A stretch of 13,977 bases of DNA, from contig PMCH01000184.1 in the NCBI GenBank assembly GCA_003154055.1, positions 12,416-26,392 of the forward strand. Direction: 5' to 3'. Position numbers and translations under genes: made by a program. Below, one piece after another: positions 5,495 through 13,863 of the stretch. The stretch is from Acidobacteriaceae bacterium (GTDB taxonomy: Bacteria > Acidobacteriota > Terriglobia > Terriglobales > Acidobacteriaceae). How positions within the stretch are numbered: position 1 is the first letter of the stretch; the number at the start of each line of letters is the position of its first letter. Below the pieces are notes generated by a model. It was given only the letters and a program-made list of their open reading frames with translations. It was not told where the DNA came from and ran no database searches.

Positions 5495-7789
5495 TTGTCC
5501 CTGCCGCGAAGAGTGTGGTACCTAGAGGTTCCATCTCTTTCAACAAGAGCGCATCCATTGCGGCCCCAGCCCTCGTCCAACCCGGGTTCTTACCTTCGGC
5601 TTGCGGCCTGCATTGCAGTTTGGGCCAGCTTGAGTCCGCTGGCTTGTGCTCAGATCGAAGGATTGGTGGCCGGAATTCGCATCGTATCCCGATCGCCACA
5701 GGACCGGGTGCTTCCCGAGGGCAGGGCTTTGCGGCCGATCTCGGTGCAGGGACGCGTCCACGATCAGTCCGGCAAAGCAATCCCGGCCGCTCGTATCACG
5801 TTGAAGTCTGGCTCAGGCTTCCTCTATTCGGGCCAAAGCGGCGCGGAAGGCCTGTTCCGCTTCCCCGATGAAAGCCTGCCGAAACATCCTCCGGTCCCAT
5901 TGGTACCCGGCAGCTACACCATAGCGGTGGAGATCGATGGTCTCCCCCAAGCGTTGCTCTCCGAACTGCCTCTCGCTGCGGGTGAATTCGTGGTCCTCGA
6001 CGTGCTCCTCCCTATACCGGCAGCGCTCCAAAACGATGTCGGTCCCGCGGGAGTTGCCGGCTTGCGCACCGCCCCACTGCCCCCCGCCACTTCGCGTTCC
6101 AACTATCCCGGCGTAGCTTCCACCGCGCCGGAGCCAAGCCCGGTAGATCTGCCACCGGAAACAATTCCTCCCGGTTCCGCCAACTTTCAGACTCAAGCAG
6201 ATCGCTGGTGGATATCCATGCCCGAGTGGCGCCGCTATGCCACGCAGCCCGACGTCCCATACGTCAAGGCACGCTGGTACGACCCCTTCAACCGCAACCG
6301 TTTCAAGGGCGACTATCCCATTTTCGGGCAGCAATGGTTCCTGAACTTTACCGGCGAGAGCATTACATCCGCCGAGGTGCGCCGCCTGAACTTGCCCAGC
6401 GGCGCTTCCGGAGCCGGCGGAAATAACTTTCCTTTCTTCGGACGCGGCGAACAATCGTTTTCCTCGCAAACCTTCCGCTTCTCATTTGATCTCTTCCACG
6501 GCGACACCAGCTTCCGCCCGGTCGACTGGCGCATTCGCTTCACACCCGAGTTCAATCTGAATTTTCTGCAAACCCGCGAACGCGGCCTCGTCAACGTCGA
6601 CGTCCGCAAAGGCGTCAACCGTTTCGACGAGTATGTTGCCATTCAGGAGGCCTTCGTCGAGGCCAAACTCCGCGACCTGAGCCCGAACTACGACTTCGTA
6701 TCCGTGCGCGCGGGTATTCAGCAGTTCAATAGCGATTTCCGCGGATTTCTATTTTCGGAAGAACAGCCGGGCATTCGTTTCTTCGGAACGCTTCGTTCGA
6801 ACCGCATCAACTACAACGCTGCCTGGTTTTATTTTCTCGAAAAGAATACCAACAGCGGCCTGAACACGTTCGAGAAACGCGATCAGCAAGTTTACGTCGC
6901 TAATGTCTACTTTCAGGATTTCTTTCGGAAAGGCTTCACCAACGAATTCAGTTTCCACTACAACCGCGACGATCCCAGCATTCACTTCGACGATAACGGC
7001 TTCCTGGTGCGCCCCGCACCCATCGGCCTCGTGGTGGGCGACGGCGTCCTGCCCCACGGCATCCGCGCTTACTACCTCGGCTGGACGAGTAACGGACACG
7101 TCGGCCGCCTCAACGTGAGCCACGCCTTCTACCAAGCGCTAGGGCACGACACTCTCAATCCGATCGCTGGCCGCCGCGTGGATATCAACGCGCAGATGGC
7201 GGCACTGGAACTCTCAGTCGACCAGGACTGGATCCGCTTTCGCACCTCATTTCTCTACTCTTCCGGTGACGGAAACAATCGCTCCGGCGCCTCCCGCACC
7301 GACGGCACCGCCCGCGGATTCGACACCATCGTCGACAACACCCACTTCGCCGGCAGCGATTTCAGCTTCTTCAATCACGAGGGCTTGCGCCTCACCGGTG
7401 CGGGAGTGAACTTAGTCGGCCCCGGTAGCTTCCTGCCCAGCCTGCGCTCCAGCAAAGAAGAAGGTCAGGCAAACTTCGTCAATCCAGGCATCTGGCTCTG
7501 GAACCTCGGCGCCGATTTCGACCTCACGCCAAAACTGAAAGCTTTCGTCAACGGAAACTACCTGCGCTTTGACCGTACCGAGCCGATCGAAATCGTTCTA
7601 TTCCAGCGGCCGATTCATCATGCCATTGGCACCGACCTGGGTATTGGTGCGGAATACCGGCCACCCTTGAGCGAGAACATTGTGATTCGCGCCGGATTCT
7701 CCAGCCTCATCCCCGGCCGTGGCTTGGAAGACATTTTCACCGGAAAGACGCCGTTCGCAGGATTTGCGAGTGTGAAATTTCAATTTTGA
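5495..7789 (+). CDS. Outer-membrane beta-barrel protein with N-terminal CarboxypepD_reg-like domain
   Basis: Up to 764 residues, exported. A signal peptide with hydrophobic stretch LRLAACIAVWASLSPLACA (34-52) is probably cut before Gln53. Residues 83-175 form a small beta-sandwich of the carboxypeptidase-regulatory type (SVQGRVHDQSGKAIPAARITL at its start, SYTIAVEIDG near its end). After a Pro-rich linker, about 250-764 alternate short polar turns with amphipathic strands and end in SVKFQF; a terminal Phe is the usual outer-membrane assembly signal. The motif RWYDPFNRNRFKGDYPIFG near 260-277 looks conserved, but I cannot name the family. The start is uncertain: TTG 5495 is the outer limit, while TTG 5558 gives a signal peptide of normal length. 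The stop overlaps the region where the decahaem cytochrome begins, so the two are almost certainly co-transcribed and may form a porin-cytochrome unit. A transport or electron-conduit role is inference. Confidence 0.82.
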   Translation: MSLPRRVWYLEVPSLSTRAHPLRPQPSSNPGSYLRLAACIAVWASLSPLACAQIEGLVAGIRIVSRSPQDRVLPEGRALRPISVQGRVHDQSGKAIPAARITLKSGSGFLYSGQSGAEGLFRFPDESLPKHPPVPLVPGSYTIAVEIDGLPQALLSELPLAAGEFVVLDVLLPIPAALQNDVGPAGVAGLRTAPLPPATSRSNYPGVASTAPEPSPVDLPPETIPPGSANFQTQADRWWISMPEWRRYATQPDVPYVKARWYDPFNRNRFKGDYPIFGQQWFLNFTGESITSAEVRRLNLPSGASGAGGNNFPFFGRGEQSFSSQTFRFSFDLFHGDTSFRPVDWRIRFTPEFNLNFLQTRERGLVNVDVRKGVNRFDEYVAIQEAFVEAKLRDLSPNYDFVSVRAGIQQFNSDFRGFLFSEEQPGIRFFGTLRSNRINYNAAWFYFLEKNTNSGLNTFEKRDQQVYVANVYFQDFFRKGFTNEFSFHYNRDDPSIHFDDNGFLVRPAPIGLVVGDGVLPHGIRAYYLGWTSNGHVGRLNVSHAFYQALGHDTLNPIAGRRVDINAQMAALELSVDQDWIRFRTSFLYSSGDGNNRSGASRTDGTARGFDTIVDNTHFAGSDFSFFNHEGLRLTGAGVNLVGPGSFLPSLRSSKEEGQANFVNPGIWLWNLGADFDLTPKLKAFVNGNYLRFDRTEPIEIVLFQRPIHHAIGTDLGIGAEYRPPLSENIVIRAGFSSLIPGRGLEDIFTGKTPFAGFASVKFQF

Positions 7790-7803
7790 ATCCATATATG
7801 AAT

Positions 7804-7833
7804 TGTCATCCTAAGCGAAGCGAAGGACCTGCT
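7804..7833 (+). repeat. Short dispersed repeat of the 'CHPxRSEG / FASLRMT' type
   Basis: The 30-base stretch from TGTCATCC through GCGAAGCGAAGGA to CCTGCT reads CHPKRSEGPA on the + strand and SFASLRM on the - strand. I recognise both peptides as translated forms of a short repeat scattered between genes in acidobacterial and some other genomes. Only one copy is present in this window, so repetition is not shown here and rests on recall. It lies at the junction of two genes and carries the ribosome site GAAGGA used by the start proposed for the next gene. Confidence 0.6.
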
Positions 7834-10800
7834 GTGGGGAGTACAACGTTGCCGTCTTACGGCCGAAGAGCTGTCGCGCTCTTGGTGTTTGCAGCGGTAG
7901 TACTGCTGACGACCCTCGCAGCCGCCTCCGACGACCCACTCCTCCGCCAGCCCCAGCCTGACGCCGATGCCAAGTCCTCTGGCTGCCAGACCTGCCACAC
8001 CCCCATGGACAGCGCTACCATGCACACCACCGGCACCGTCCGGCTCGGCTGTACCGACTGCCACGGCGGCAATGCCGAAGCGCACATCAGCCCCGGCACT
8101 CCACCCGCCTCCTCCGACTATCAGTCCGCCAAGACGCAGGCGCATCCCCAGCCGCGCATCCTCTCCAACCAAACCAACGCCGCTAACCCCGTGCGCGCCT
8201 ACACCGACTGGCTTAGGGAAGACACCGACTATCTCCGCTTCGTGAACCCTGGCGATCTGCGCGTCGCCGAGCAAACCTGCGGACGCTCCGGCTGCCACAC
8301 CGCGGAGGTCCGCAAAGTCCAAACCAGCATGATGACCCACGGCGCCATGCTCTGGGGCGCCGCTCTCTACAACAACGGCGCAGTGCCTTTCAAGACTCCG
8401 CACTTCGGCGAAAGCTACGGCCCCGACGGCCAGCCGCGCCGTCTGCTCACCTTCCCGCAGCCCACCGCCGAGGAAACCGAAAAAAAAGGCGTGCTTCCCT
8501 ATCTCGACCCTCTCGAGCGGTGGGAAATTTCCCAGCCCGGCAACGTGCTTCGGGTTTTCGAACGCGGCGGACGGAAACGTCCCGACACCGGCAATCCCGA
8601 TCTCGCCACGGATCCCGGCAAGCCCGAGATCAAGCTCAGCGAGCGCGGCTTCGGCACAGAACTCCGCACCGACCCGGTCTTTCTCGGCCTGCAGAAGACG
8701 CGCCTGCTCGATCCCCTGCTCTCATTTCCCGGAACGAACGACCAGCCCGGCGACTACCGTTCCAGCGGGTGCAGTGCTTGCCACGTCGTATACGCCAACG
8801 ATCGCTCAACCGAACATTCCAGCGGCTACGCGCAATTTGGAAATCTAGGCCACAGCGCCACCGCCGATCCCACCATCCCCAAAGATCAGTCTGGCCACCC
8901 GCTTCGCCACCAGTTCACGCGCTCCATTCCTTCCAGCCAGTGCATGACGTGCCACATGCATCCGGGCACGAATATGGTCGCGACCTATTACGGCATGACC
9001 TGGTGGGACAACGAAATGGACGGCGAGTACATGTGGCCTCACAAACAGCGCCACCCGTCAGCCCAAGACCAGTATCAGATCCAGACTCGTAATCCCGAAC
9101 GCTCCGCCATTCGCGGCCTCTGGTCTGATGTCGATTTTCTTCAGAAAGTTGGCACACCCGAATTCAACCAGCAACTGCAGCACACTCAGTTCGGAGACTT
9201 CCACAGCCACGGCTGGATCTTCCGCTCCGTTTTCAAGCACGACCGCAAAGGCACGCTGCTCGACGCCGAAGACAAGCCTGTCGCCTTCGATGATCCCGAC
9301 AAATTCAAGAAGGCCGTCCACCTCCAGGACATTCACCTGGAAAAAGGCATGCAGTGCATCGACTGCCATTTCGAGCAGGACAGCCACGGTAACGGCAAGC
9401 TCTACGGCGAAACCCGCAACGCGGTCGAGATCGATTGCGTAGACTGCCACGGTTCCATCCAGCAGCGCGCAACTCTGGTCACGTCCGGGACGGCTGCTCC
9501 CAACGGGGGCACCAACCTGTCCCGCCTGCGCACGCCAGGGCTGGAGCGCCGTTTCTACTGGAAAGAAGGCAGGCTCTATCAGCGCTCAATGCTCGAGAAA
9601 GACAAAGAGTGGGAAGTTGTCCAGGTCCTCGACACGATCACCCCCGGCAATTCGCACTACAGCGAGAAGTCGCGCCTCGCGAAGACACTGCAACACGGCG
9701 GCACCACTTGGGGGGACGCTCCGCAAGACGAAACGAAGCTTGCGCACTCCAACCAGCGCATGACCTGCTATGCCTGCCACTCCTCGTGGGCACCGACCTG
9801 CTACGGCTGCCATCTTTCGATGACCGCCAACCAGCGCACGCCCATGCTGCACAACGAAGGCCTCACCACCCGCAACTGGACCTCCTACAACTTCCAGGTG
9901 CTGCGCGACGACGCATACACCTTGGGCATCGACGGTACGGTCACCGGACACCGCGTCGCTCCCGTTCGTTCCGCGTGCGCCGTGCTAGTGAGTTCGCAAA
10001 ACAGCGACCGCGACTGGCTCTACTACCAGCAGCAAACCATCTCCGCCGAAGGCTTCAGCGGCCAGGCTTTCAGTCCCTTCGTGCCTCACACCGTTCGCGC
10101 CCGTGAGACGAAAACCTGCACCGATTGCCACGTTTCGCGCGCGGGCGACAACAATGCATGGATGGCCCAACTCCTCATGCAGGGCACGAATTTCATGAAC
10201 TTCATCGGGCGCTACGCGTTCGTCGCCACCGGCAAAGGGGGCTACGAAGCCATCGCCGTGACCCAGCACGATGAGCCGCCGGCCGTGATCGGCAGCGACT
10301 TCCAGAAGGTCGCCTATCCCGACGACTATGCCCGCCACCAAGCTGGTCACGGCGAACTCAAAGAAGCCCACGAACACCGCGGCTCCGAAGTTCTCGACGT
10401 CCAAGCCCGCGGCGAATATCTCTACGCAGCCATGGGCAAGGGCGGCCTCCGCATCTACGACATCGCCAATCTCGACAACAAAGACATTTCCGAGCGCACA
10501 GTGACCGCGCCGGTCTCTCCGCTCGGGCAGAAATTCTATCTGCCCACACAATATGCGATGGCCATCGCGACCCCCACCACGCTGGGCGTCGATCCCCTGC
10601 GTTCGCACCTGAAAGAAAACGAAGAGCAATCTGCCCACTTGTTCTACGGTTTCCTCTACGTCGCCGACAAGTATGAAGGCCTGGTCATCGTCGGCAATCC
10701 TGATCTCAAGAGCAAGAGCCCCGGGGTCGGCACACTGCTCGATGGCAATCCCGCCAACAATTTCCTCAAGCGCGCGCTGGCCTTCAATCCCGGTGGCGCT

Positions 10801-11547
10801 CTCAACGGCGCGCGCCGCATCGCCATCGCCGGAACCTATGCGTATGTTCTATGCGATCGCGGGCTGGAAGTCGTGGACCTCGACAACCCGCTTCAGCCGC
10901 GCATTACAGCCGAAATCGGCCAGCCAATCCTGAAAGACGCTCGTGGGATCGGCGTGCAGTTCCGCTATGCCTTCGTCGTCGATAGTGAAGGAATGAAGGT
11001 GCTTGACGTTACCAACCTTGCTCAGCCAGTTCCCGTGCCGAACGCCGGAGTCCCGCTCGAAGACGCCCGCAATGTCTATGTCGCTCGCACGTACGCCTAT
11101 GTCGCAGCCGGGAAACAGGGGTTGGCGATCATCGATGTCGAGCATCCCGAACAGCCGCACCTCGACCAGGCATTCACCGCCGGTGGCGCGATCAACGACG
11201 CAAATGACGTCAAGCTGGGCATGGTCAGCTCAAGCCTCTTCGCCTATGTCGCCGATGGCAAGAACGGTCTGCGCGTAGTGCAGTTGTTCTCTCCGCAGAC
11301 CGTATCCGGATTCCTGGGCTTCAGCCCACGCCCCGCGCCCAAGTTGATTGCGTCCTATCCCACCCGCACGCCCGCCTTGGCCGTCTCGAAGGGAATTGAC
11401 CGCGATCGCGCCGTGGATGAAAGCGGCAATCAACTGGCAGTCTTCGGTCGCCGAGGCTCGCGCCCATTCAACCACCAGGAACTGGAAAAGATGTATCTGA
11501 AAGATGGGAAGCTCTACACCGTGACCGACGCCCGGCCGAAGCCGTAG
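7834..11547 (+). CDS. Secreted decahaem c-type cytochrome fused to LVIVD-repeat beta-propeller
   Basis: A 1237-residue exported protein. From GTG 7834 it begins with a signal peptide (RR, then AVALLVFAAVVLLTTLAAA, cut near residue 31). Ten haem-c sites follow: CQTCH 51, CTDCH 73, the wider CGRSGCH 149 (CX4CH), CSACH 313, CMTCH 370, CIDCH 508, CVDCH 535, CYACH 645, CYGCH 656 and CTDCH 762. From about residue 787 seven repeats of the LVIVD type appear, e.g. GTYAYVLCDRGLEVVDL, RTYAYVAAGKQGLAIIDV and FAYVADGKNGLRVV, enough for a seven-bladed propeller. GTG 7834 is preferred because GAAGGA (7822-7827) is 6 bases upstream and the signal peptide is of normal length; ATG 7798 and TTG 7786 are in frame but would translate the dispersed repeat. 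No lipobox is seen. It follows the barrel gene directly, suggesting an electron carrier in the periplasm or at the cell surface. No enzymatic family is assigned. Confidence 0.88.
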   Translation: MGSTTLPSYGRRAVALLVFAAVVLLTTLAAASDDPLLRQPQPDADAKSSGCQTCHTPMDSATMHTTGTVRLGCTDCHGGNAEAHISPGTPPASSDYQSAKTQAHPQPRILSNQTNAANPVRAYTDWLREDTDYLRFVNPGDLRVAEQTCGRSGCHTAEVRKVQTSMMTHGAMLWGAALYNNGAVPFKTPHFGESYGPDGQPRRLLTFPQPTAEETEKKGVLPYLDPLERWEISQPGNVLRVFERGGRKRPDTGNPDLATDPGKPEIKLSERGFGTELRTDPVFLGLQKTRLLDPLLSFPGTNDQPGDYRSSGCSACHVVYANDRSTEHSSGYAQFGNLGHSATADPTIPKDQSGHPLRHQFTRSIPSSQCMTCHMHPGTNMVATYYGMTWWDNEMDGEYMWPHKQRHPSAQDQYQIQTRNPERSAIRGLWSDVDFLQKVGTPEFNQQLQHTQFGDFHSHGWIFRSVFKHDRKGTLLDAEDKPVAFDDPDKFKKAVHLQDIHLEKGMQCIDCHFEQDSHGNGKLYGETRNAVEIDCVDCHGSIQQRATLVTSGTAAPNGGTNLSRLRTPGLERRFYWKEGRLYQRSMLEKDKEWEVVQVLDTITPGNSHYSEKSRLAKTLQHGGTTWGDAPQDETKLAHSNQRMTCYACHSSWAPTCYGCHLSMTANQRTPMLHNEGLTTRNWTSYNFQVLRDDAYTLGIDGTVTGHRVAPVRSACAVLVSSQNSDRDWLYYQQQTISAEGFSGQAFSPFVPHTVRARETKTCTDCHVSRAGDNNAWMAQLLMQGTNFMNFIGRYAFVATGKGGYEAIAVTQHDEPPAVIGSDFQKVAYPDDYARHQAGHGELKEAHEHRGSEVLDVQARGEYLYAAMGKGGLRIYDIANLDNKDISERTVTAPVSPLGQKFYLPTQYAMAIATPTTLGVDPLRSHLKENEEQSAHLFYGFLYVADKYEGLVIVGNPDLKSKSPGVGTLLDGNPANNFLKRALAFNPGGALNGARRIAIAGTYAYVLCDRGLEVVDLDNPLQPRITAEIGQPILKDARGIGVQFRYAFVVDSEGMKVLDVTNLAQPVPVPNAGVPLEDARNVYVARTYAYVAAGKQGLAIIDVEHPEQPHLDQAFTAGGAINDANDVKLGMVSSSLFAYVADGKNGLRVVQLFSPQTVSGFLGFSPRPAPKLIASYPTRTPALAVSKGIDRDRAVDESGNQLAVFGRRGSRPFNHQELEKMYLKDGKLYTVTDARPKP

Positions 11548-11560
11548 CGCTACCGCGCCC

Positions 11561-12943
11561 TCACCGGGTGGATAGCCACGAAGTCGCCGCTCCCCGCAAT
11601 TCCGGGATCGTGTACGTCCCCTTGGTCCGCTGGGCCTTCGTCCAGTCATGATACTGGTGACACTCGAAACAACGCCCCTCAGCCGCTTCGCGCGCTGGAC
11701 CGTCCTCACGATGACAATCCCGGCAACTGGCAATCCCCGCAATCAACACATCTGTTGTCTCGCGGCTGTTGATCGCCTTCAAGTGACAACTTCCGCAAGC
11801 GACTGCGCGATGCGGGTAGTGATCGAACTCTCCGTGAGCCAGCCAGCGCCGTGTGATTTGCGCCTTGACGACTTCCGGCAGCGAACCTGCCGGCACACCC
11901 AGCGTGTGGCACTGCTTGCACGTTTTCCGATAAAGCAGCCACTCCGCATCTTCTACGCGAAAACCTACCCACTCGCTCGCGTCGCGCGCAATCTTCAGCG
12001 AGTTGGGCCGCTCCGGCAGTTCCCGGTCGAACTCCTCCACTTCGCGTACCGAAGCAGGATGAGCCGCGATGTATCCGCCAAATCGCTCCGCCAGGAACTT
12101 TCGAACCACGGCCGGACTGTCGTGCGGCACCTGCTCCTCCCCGAAACGCTTGTCGAAGGTCAGTAGATGGCACCCGGCACAATGGTTGGCAAATTCCGGC
12201 GGAGCCATATACGCACGCGCATTGCCCTCCGATCTCTGGGGCTGTGCGCCGTCCTTCTGCGGGGCGGCCGCATACTGCACCTGCGCCGCACTTCCCGGAT
12301 ACGGCGCCGAGTCCGCAGCGCCCTCGGGCCGGTGGCAGTCGTCACACGTCATCTGTACGCGCCTCTGGTTGGGTCCGATCAGATTGAGTTGCATGTGTAC
12401 GTAGTGGTTCAACTTGATGTGTCCCGGATCGCCCGCGTGGTCCCGAACGGCACGAAACTCCGGATGCTTGCCCCCGAAGTTGCTGATCGAAACCTCATAC
12501 TTCGGTGCGCCCGATTTCGTATGCAGATCTGCATGGCACTGCGTGCAATTCACATCCGCAGTCGCGCTCAAACGCATTGCGCCCTTGTGCTCCACGTGAC
12601 AGGAAGTGCACGCCGGAGTGAATCTCTGATTTTCATGATGGCCCGGCGCGTCATGGCATGAAAGGCACGCCTTGTCCGCCACCGGTCGAAAGAAGGCCCC
12701 CGCCTGCTGCACGTGGCAAAGGCCGCATTGCTTTGCAAAAACGGCATGCGAATACGAAAGTGGTCCGCTCGAATAGGCGCGCTGGCCACCCTGGGCACGT
12801 TGCGAGAAGAACCACACCAGGGCGATCGCCGGAACCGCGATCGATAGCATCAACCGCCATCGCCGGAACGGGTGCGGGCGCGCAAAATATTCCAGATCGA
12901 TGCGCCTGGCCAGAGCTTTCGTCGTTCGAGTTCGGCGAATCAT
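11561..12943 (-). CDS. Membrane-anchored decahaem c-type cytochrome
   Basis: A 460-residue protein with a basic N-terminus and one membrane helix (about 30-47, WRLMLSIAVPAIALVWFF), so the rest should sit in the periplasm tethered to the inner membrane. Ten CXXCH motifs begin at Cys73, 93, 112, 133, 200, 255, 342, 383, 407 and 425. The first four are closely spaced, as in cytochrome c3/c7-like modules; a His-rich stretch (160-183) may supply distal ligands. The ATG at 12943 follows the stop of the cytochrome b-like gene by 3 bases, and GAGG lies 9 bases upstream inside that gene's last codons, so translation is probably coupled. It is the third gene of the leftward unit and ends 13 bases from the convergent LVIVD cytochrome gene. 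A role relaying electrons from the b-type partner across the periplasm is inferred; the haem count is direct. Confidence 0.88.
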   Translation of the reverse strand: MIRRTRTTKALARRIDLEYFARPHPFRRWRLMLSIAVPAIALVWFFSQRAQGGQRAYSSGPLSYSHAVFAKQCGLCHVQQAGAFFRPVADKACLSCHDAPGHHENQRFTPACTSCHVEHKGAMRLSATADVNCTQCHADLHTKSGAPKYEVSISNFGGKHPEFRAVRDHAGDPGHIKLNHYVHMQLNLIGPNQRRVQMTCDDCHRPEGAADSAPYPGSAAQVQYAAAPQKDGAQPQRSEGNARAYMAPPEFANHCAGCHLLTFDKRFGEEQVPHDSPAVVRKFLAERFGGYIAAHPASVREVEEFDRELPERPNSLKIARDASEWVGFRVEDAEWLLYRKTCKQCHTLGVPAGSLPEVVKAQITRRWLAHGEFDHYPHRAVACGSCHLKAINSRETTDVLIAGIASCRDCHREDGPAREAAEGRCFECHQYHDWTKAQRTKGTYTIPELRGAATSWLSTR

Positions 12944-12946
12944 TTC

Positions 12947-13861
12947 CTAATACCTCAGCGCGACCACAGCGTGGATCGCCCCCAACAGCAATACGGCATA
13001 CGATAGTGGCACGTGTACCAGCAGCCAACCATGGAGGAGCCGGTGCATGCGGCTCTGCTGATCAAGCTGCCGCTTCTCGTCGCACACATTTTCCAGATCG
13101 TCGATTGCGGAGTGCAGTCCCGGCGGCAGCAGGATTCGCATCTGGCGGAACATCGCCCTCGATCGATCCCCCTCGGCCAGCGCTGAGCCGTGCGCTCCGG
13201 CCTTGTCCAGGTAGCCCGATACTTGTCCGCGATAGAACTGCTTCAGTTCGGCGCCTACTTTCTCATCCGCTGCCAGACCAGAGGCGACCGTGACGTCCCA
13301 ATTCGCCCCCGCGCTCGCTGCGACCGCCCGCTGCTGTTGCGAGGCCAGCGACACATCGCCATCGAGCGCGGCTCCTGCCTGTTCCACGATCTTCCAGCCT
13401 TCCTGGGACAGTTGCTCTCGTACCCGGTCGATCTGCTCGTAAATTGTCTCCATCGGCAACCGCTCGGTCTGTATGCGCGGCAGGTAGTGCTGCAACACGG
13501 CTCCGAAGATCCCGCTGACGAACACCGCCACGAACATCCACATCAGCACCCGCGTCAGCGTGCCGCCAAGGTGAAATCCGCCGTGCAACAGAATCAGCGG
13601 GAAACTCAGCGCACCGAGCCACAGATGGCCGCGCATCCAGGTTGCCGCGCGTCCGATCCGCCAGATCGGGAACTTCTTCCGCAGGCTCAGCAGCCCGGCT
13701 AAGACCATCAGCGCGAAGCCCACGCTGCCGTAGATCAGCCCCATCCAACTGCCACCGGAAACGTGCCCGCGCAGGCTGTAGGGGACGTAAGCCGCAATCG
13801 CGAGCGCCAGCGGGATCGCCGTGATCCACAGCCAGCCGCGATGGGTTTCGTCGATGCGCAA
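12947..13861 (-). CDS. Cytochrome b-like integral membrane protein
   Basis: A 304-residue protein with about five membrane helices: near 10-30, 41-60, 79-100, 105-126 and 277-301. Histidines suited to binding b-haem lie in or beside helices: His79, His93, His97, His125, His273, His277, His283 and His297. Between helices 4 and 5 is a soluble insert of roughly 150 residues with a likely helical segment (136-165) and the sequence CDEKRQLD (260-267). This organisation recalls small quinone-linked or ferric-reductase-like cytochromes b, but I cannot place it in a named family. TTG 13861 is chosen because it lies just after the TGA of the upstream iron-sulfur gene and 8 bases after AGAGG; a GTG at 13951 is in frame but would overlap that gene by 88 bases. 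It sits between an iron-sulfur protein and a decahaem cytochrome, so passing electrons between the quinone pool or cytosol and the haem chain is a reasonable inference. Confidence 0.72.
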   Translation of the reverse strand: MRIDETHRGWLWITAIPLALAIAAYVPYSLRGHVSGGSWMGLIYGSVGFALMVLAGLLSLRKKFPIWRIGRAATWMRGHLWLGALSFPLILLHGGFHLGGTLTRVLMWMFVAVFVSGIFGAVLQHYLPRIQTERLPMETIYEQIDRVREQLSQEGWKIVEQAGAALDGDVSLASQQQRAVAASAGANWDVTVASGLAADEKVGAELKQFYRGQVSGYLDKAGAHGSALAEGDRSRAMFRQMRILLPPGLHSAIDDLENVCDEKRQLDQQSRMHRLLHGWLLVHVPLSYAVLLLGAIHAVVALRY

Positions 13862-13863
13862 TC

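Noticed and set aside
7780..8403. 207-codon open frame on the - strand opposite the decahaem cytochrome start
   Set aside because: It is the antisense of a well-supported gene; its FASLRMT segment comes from the dispersed repeat and not from a real protein.
11548..11560. Shared terminator between the two convergent cytochrome genes
   Set aside because: The 13-base gap has no hairpin with T tract on either strand; termination must lie inside the opposite gene or be factor-dependent.
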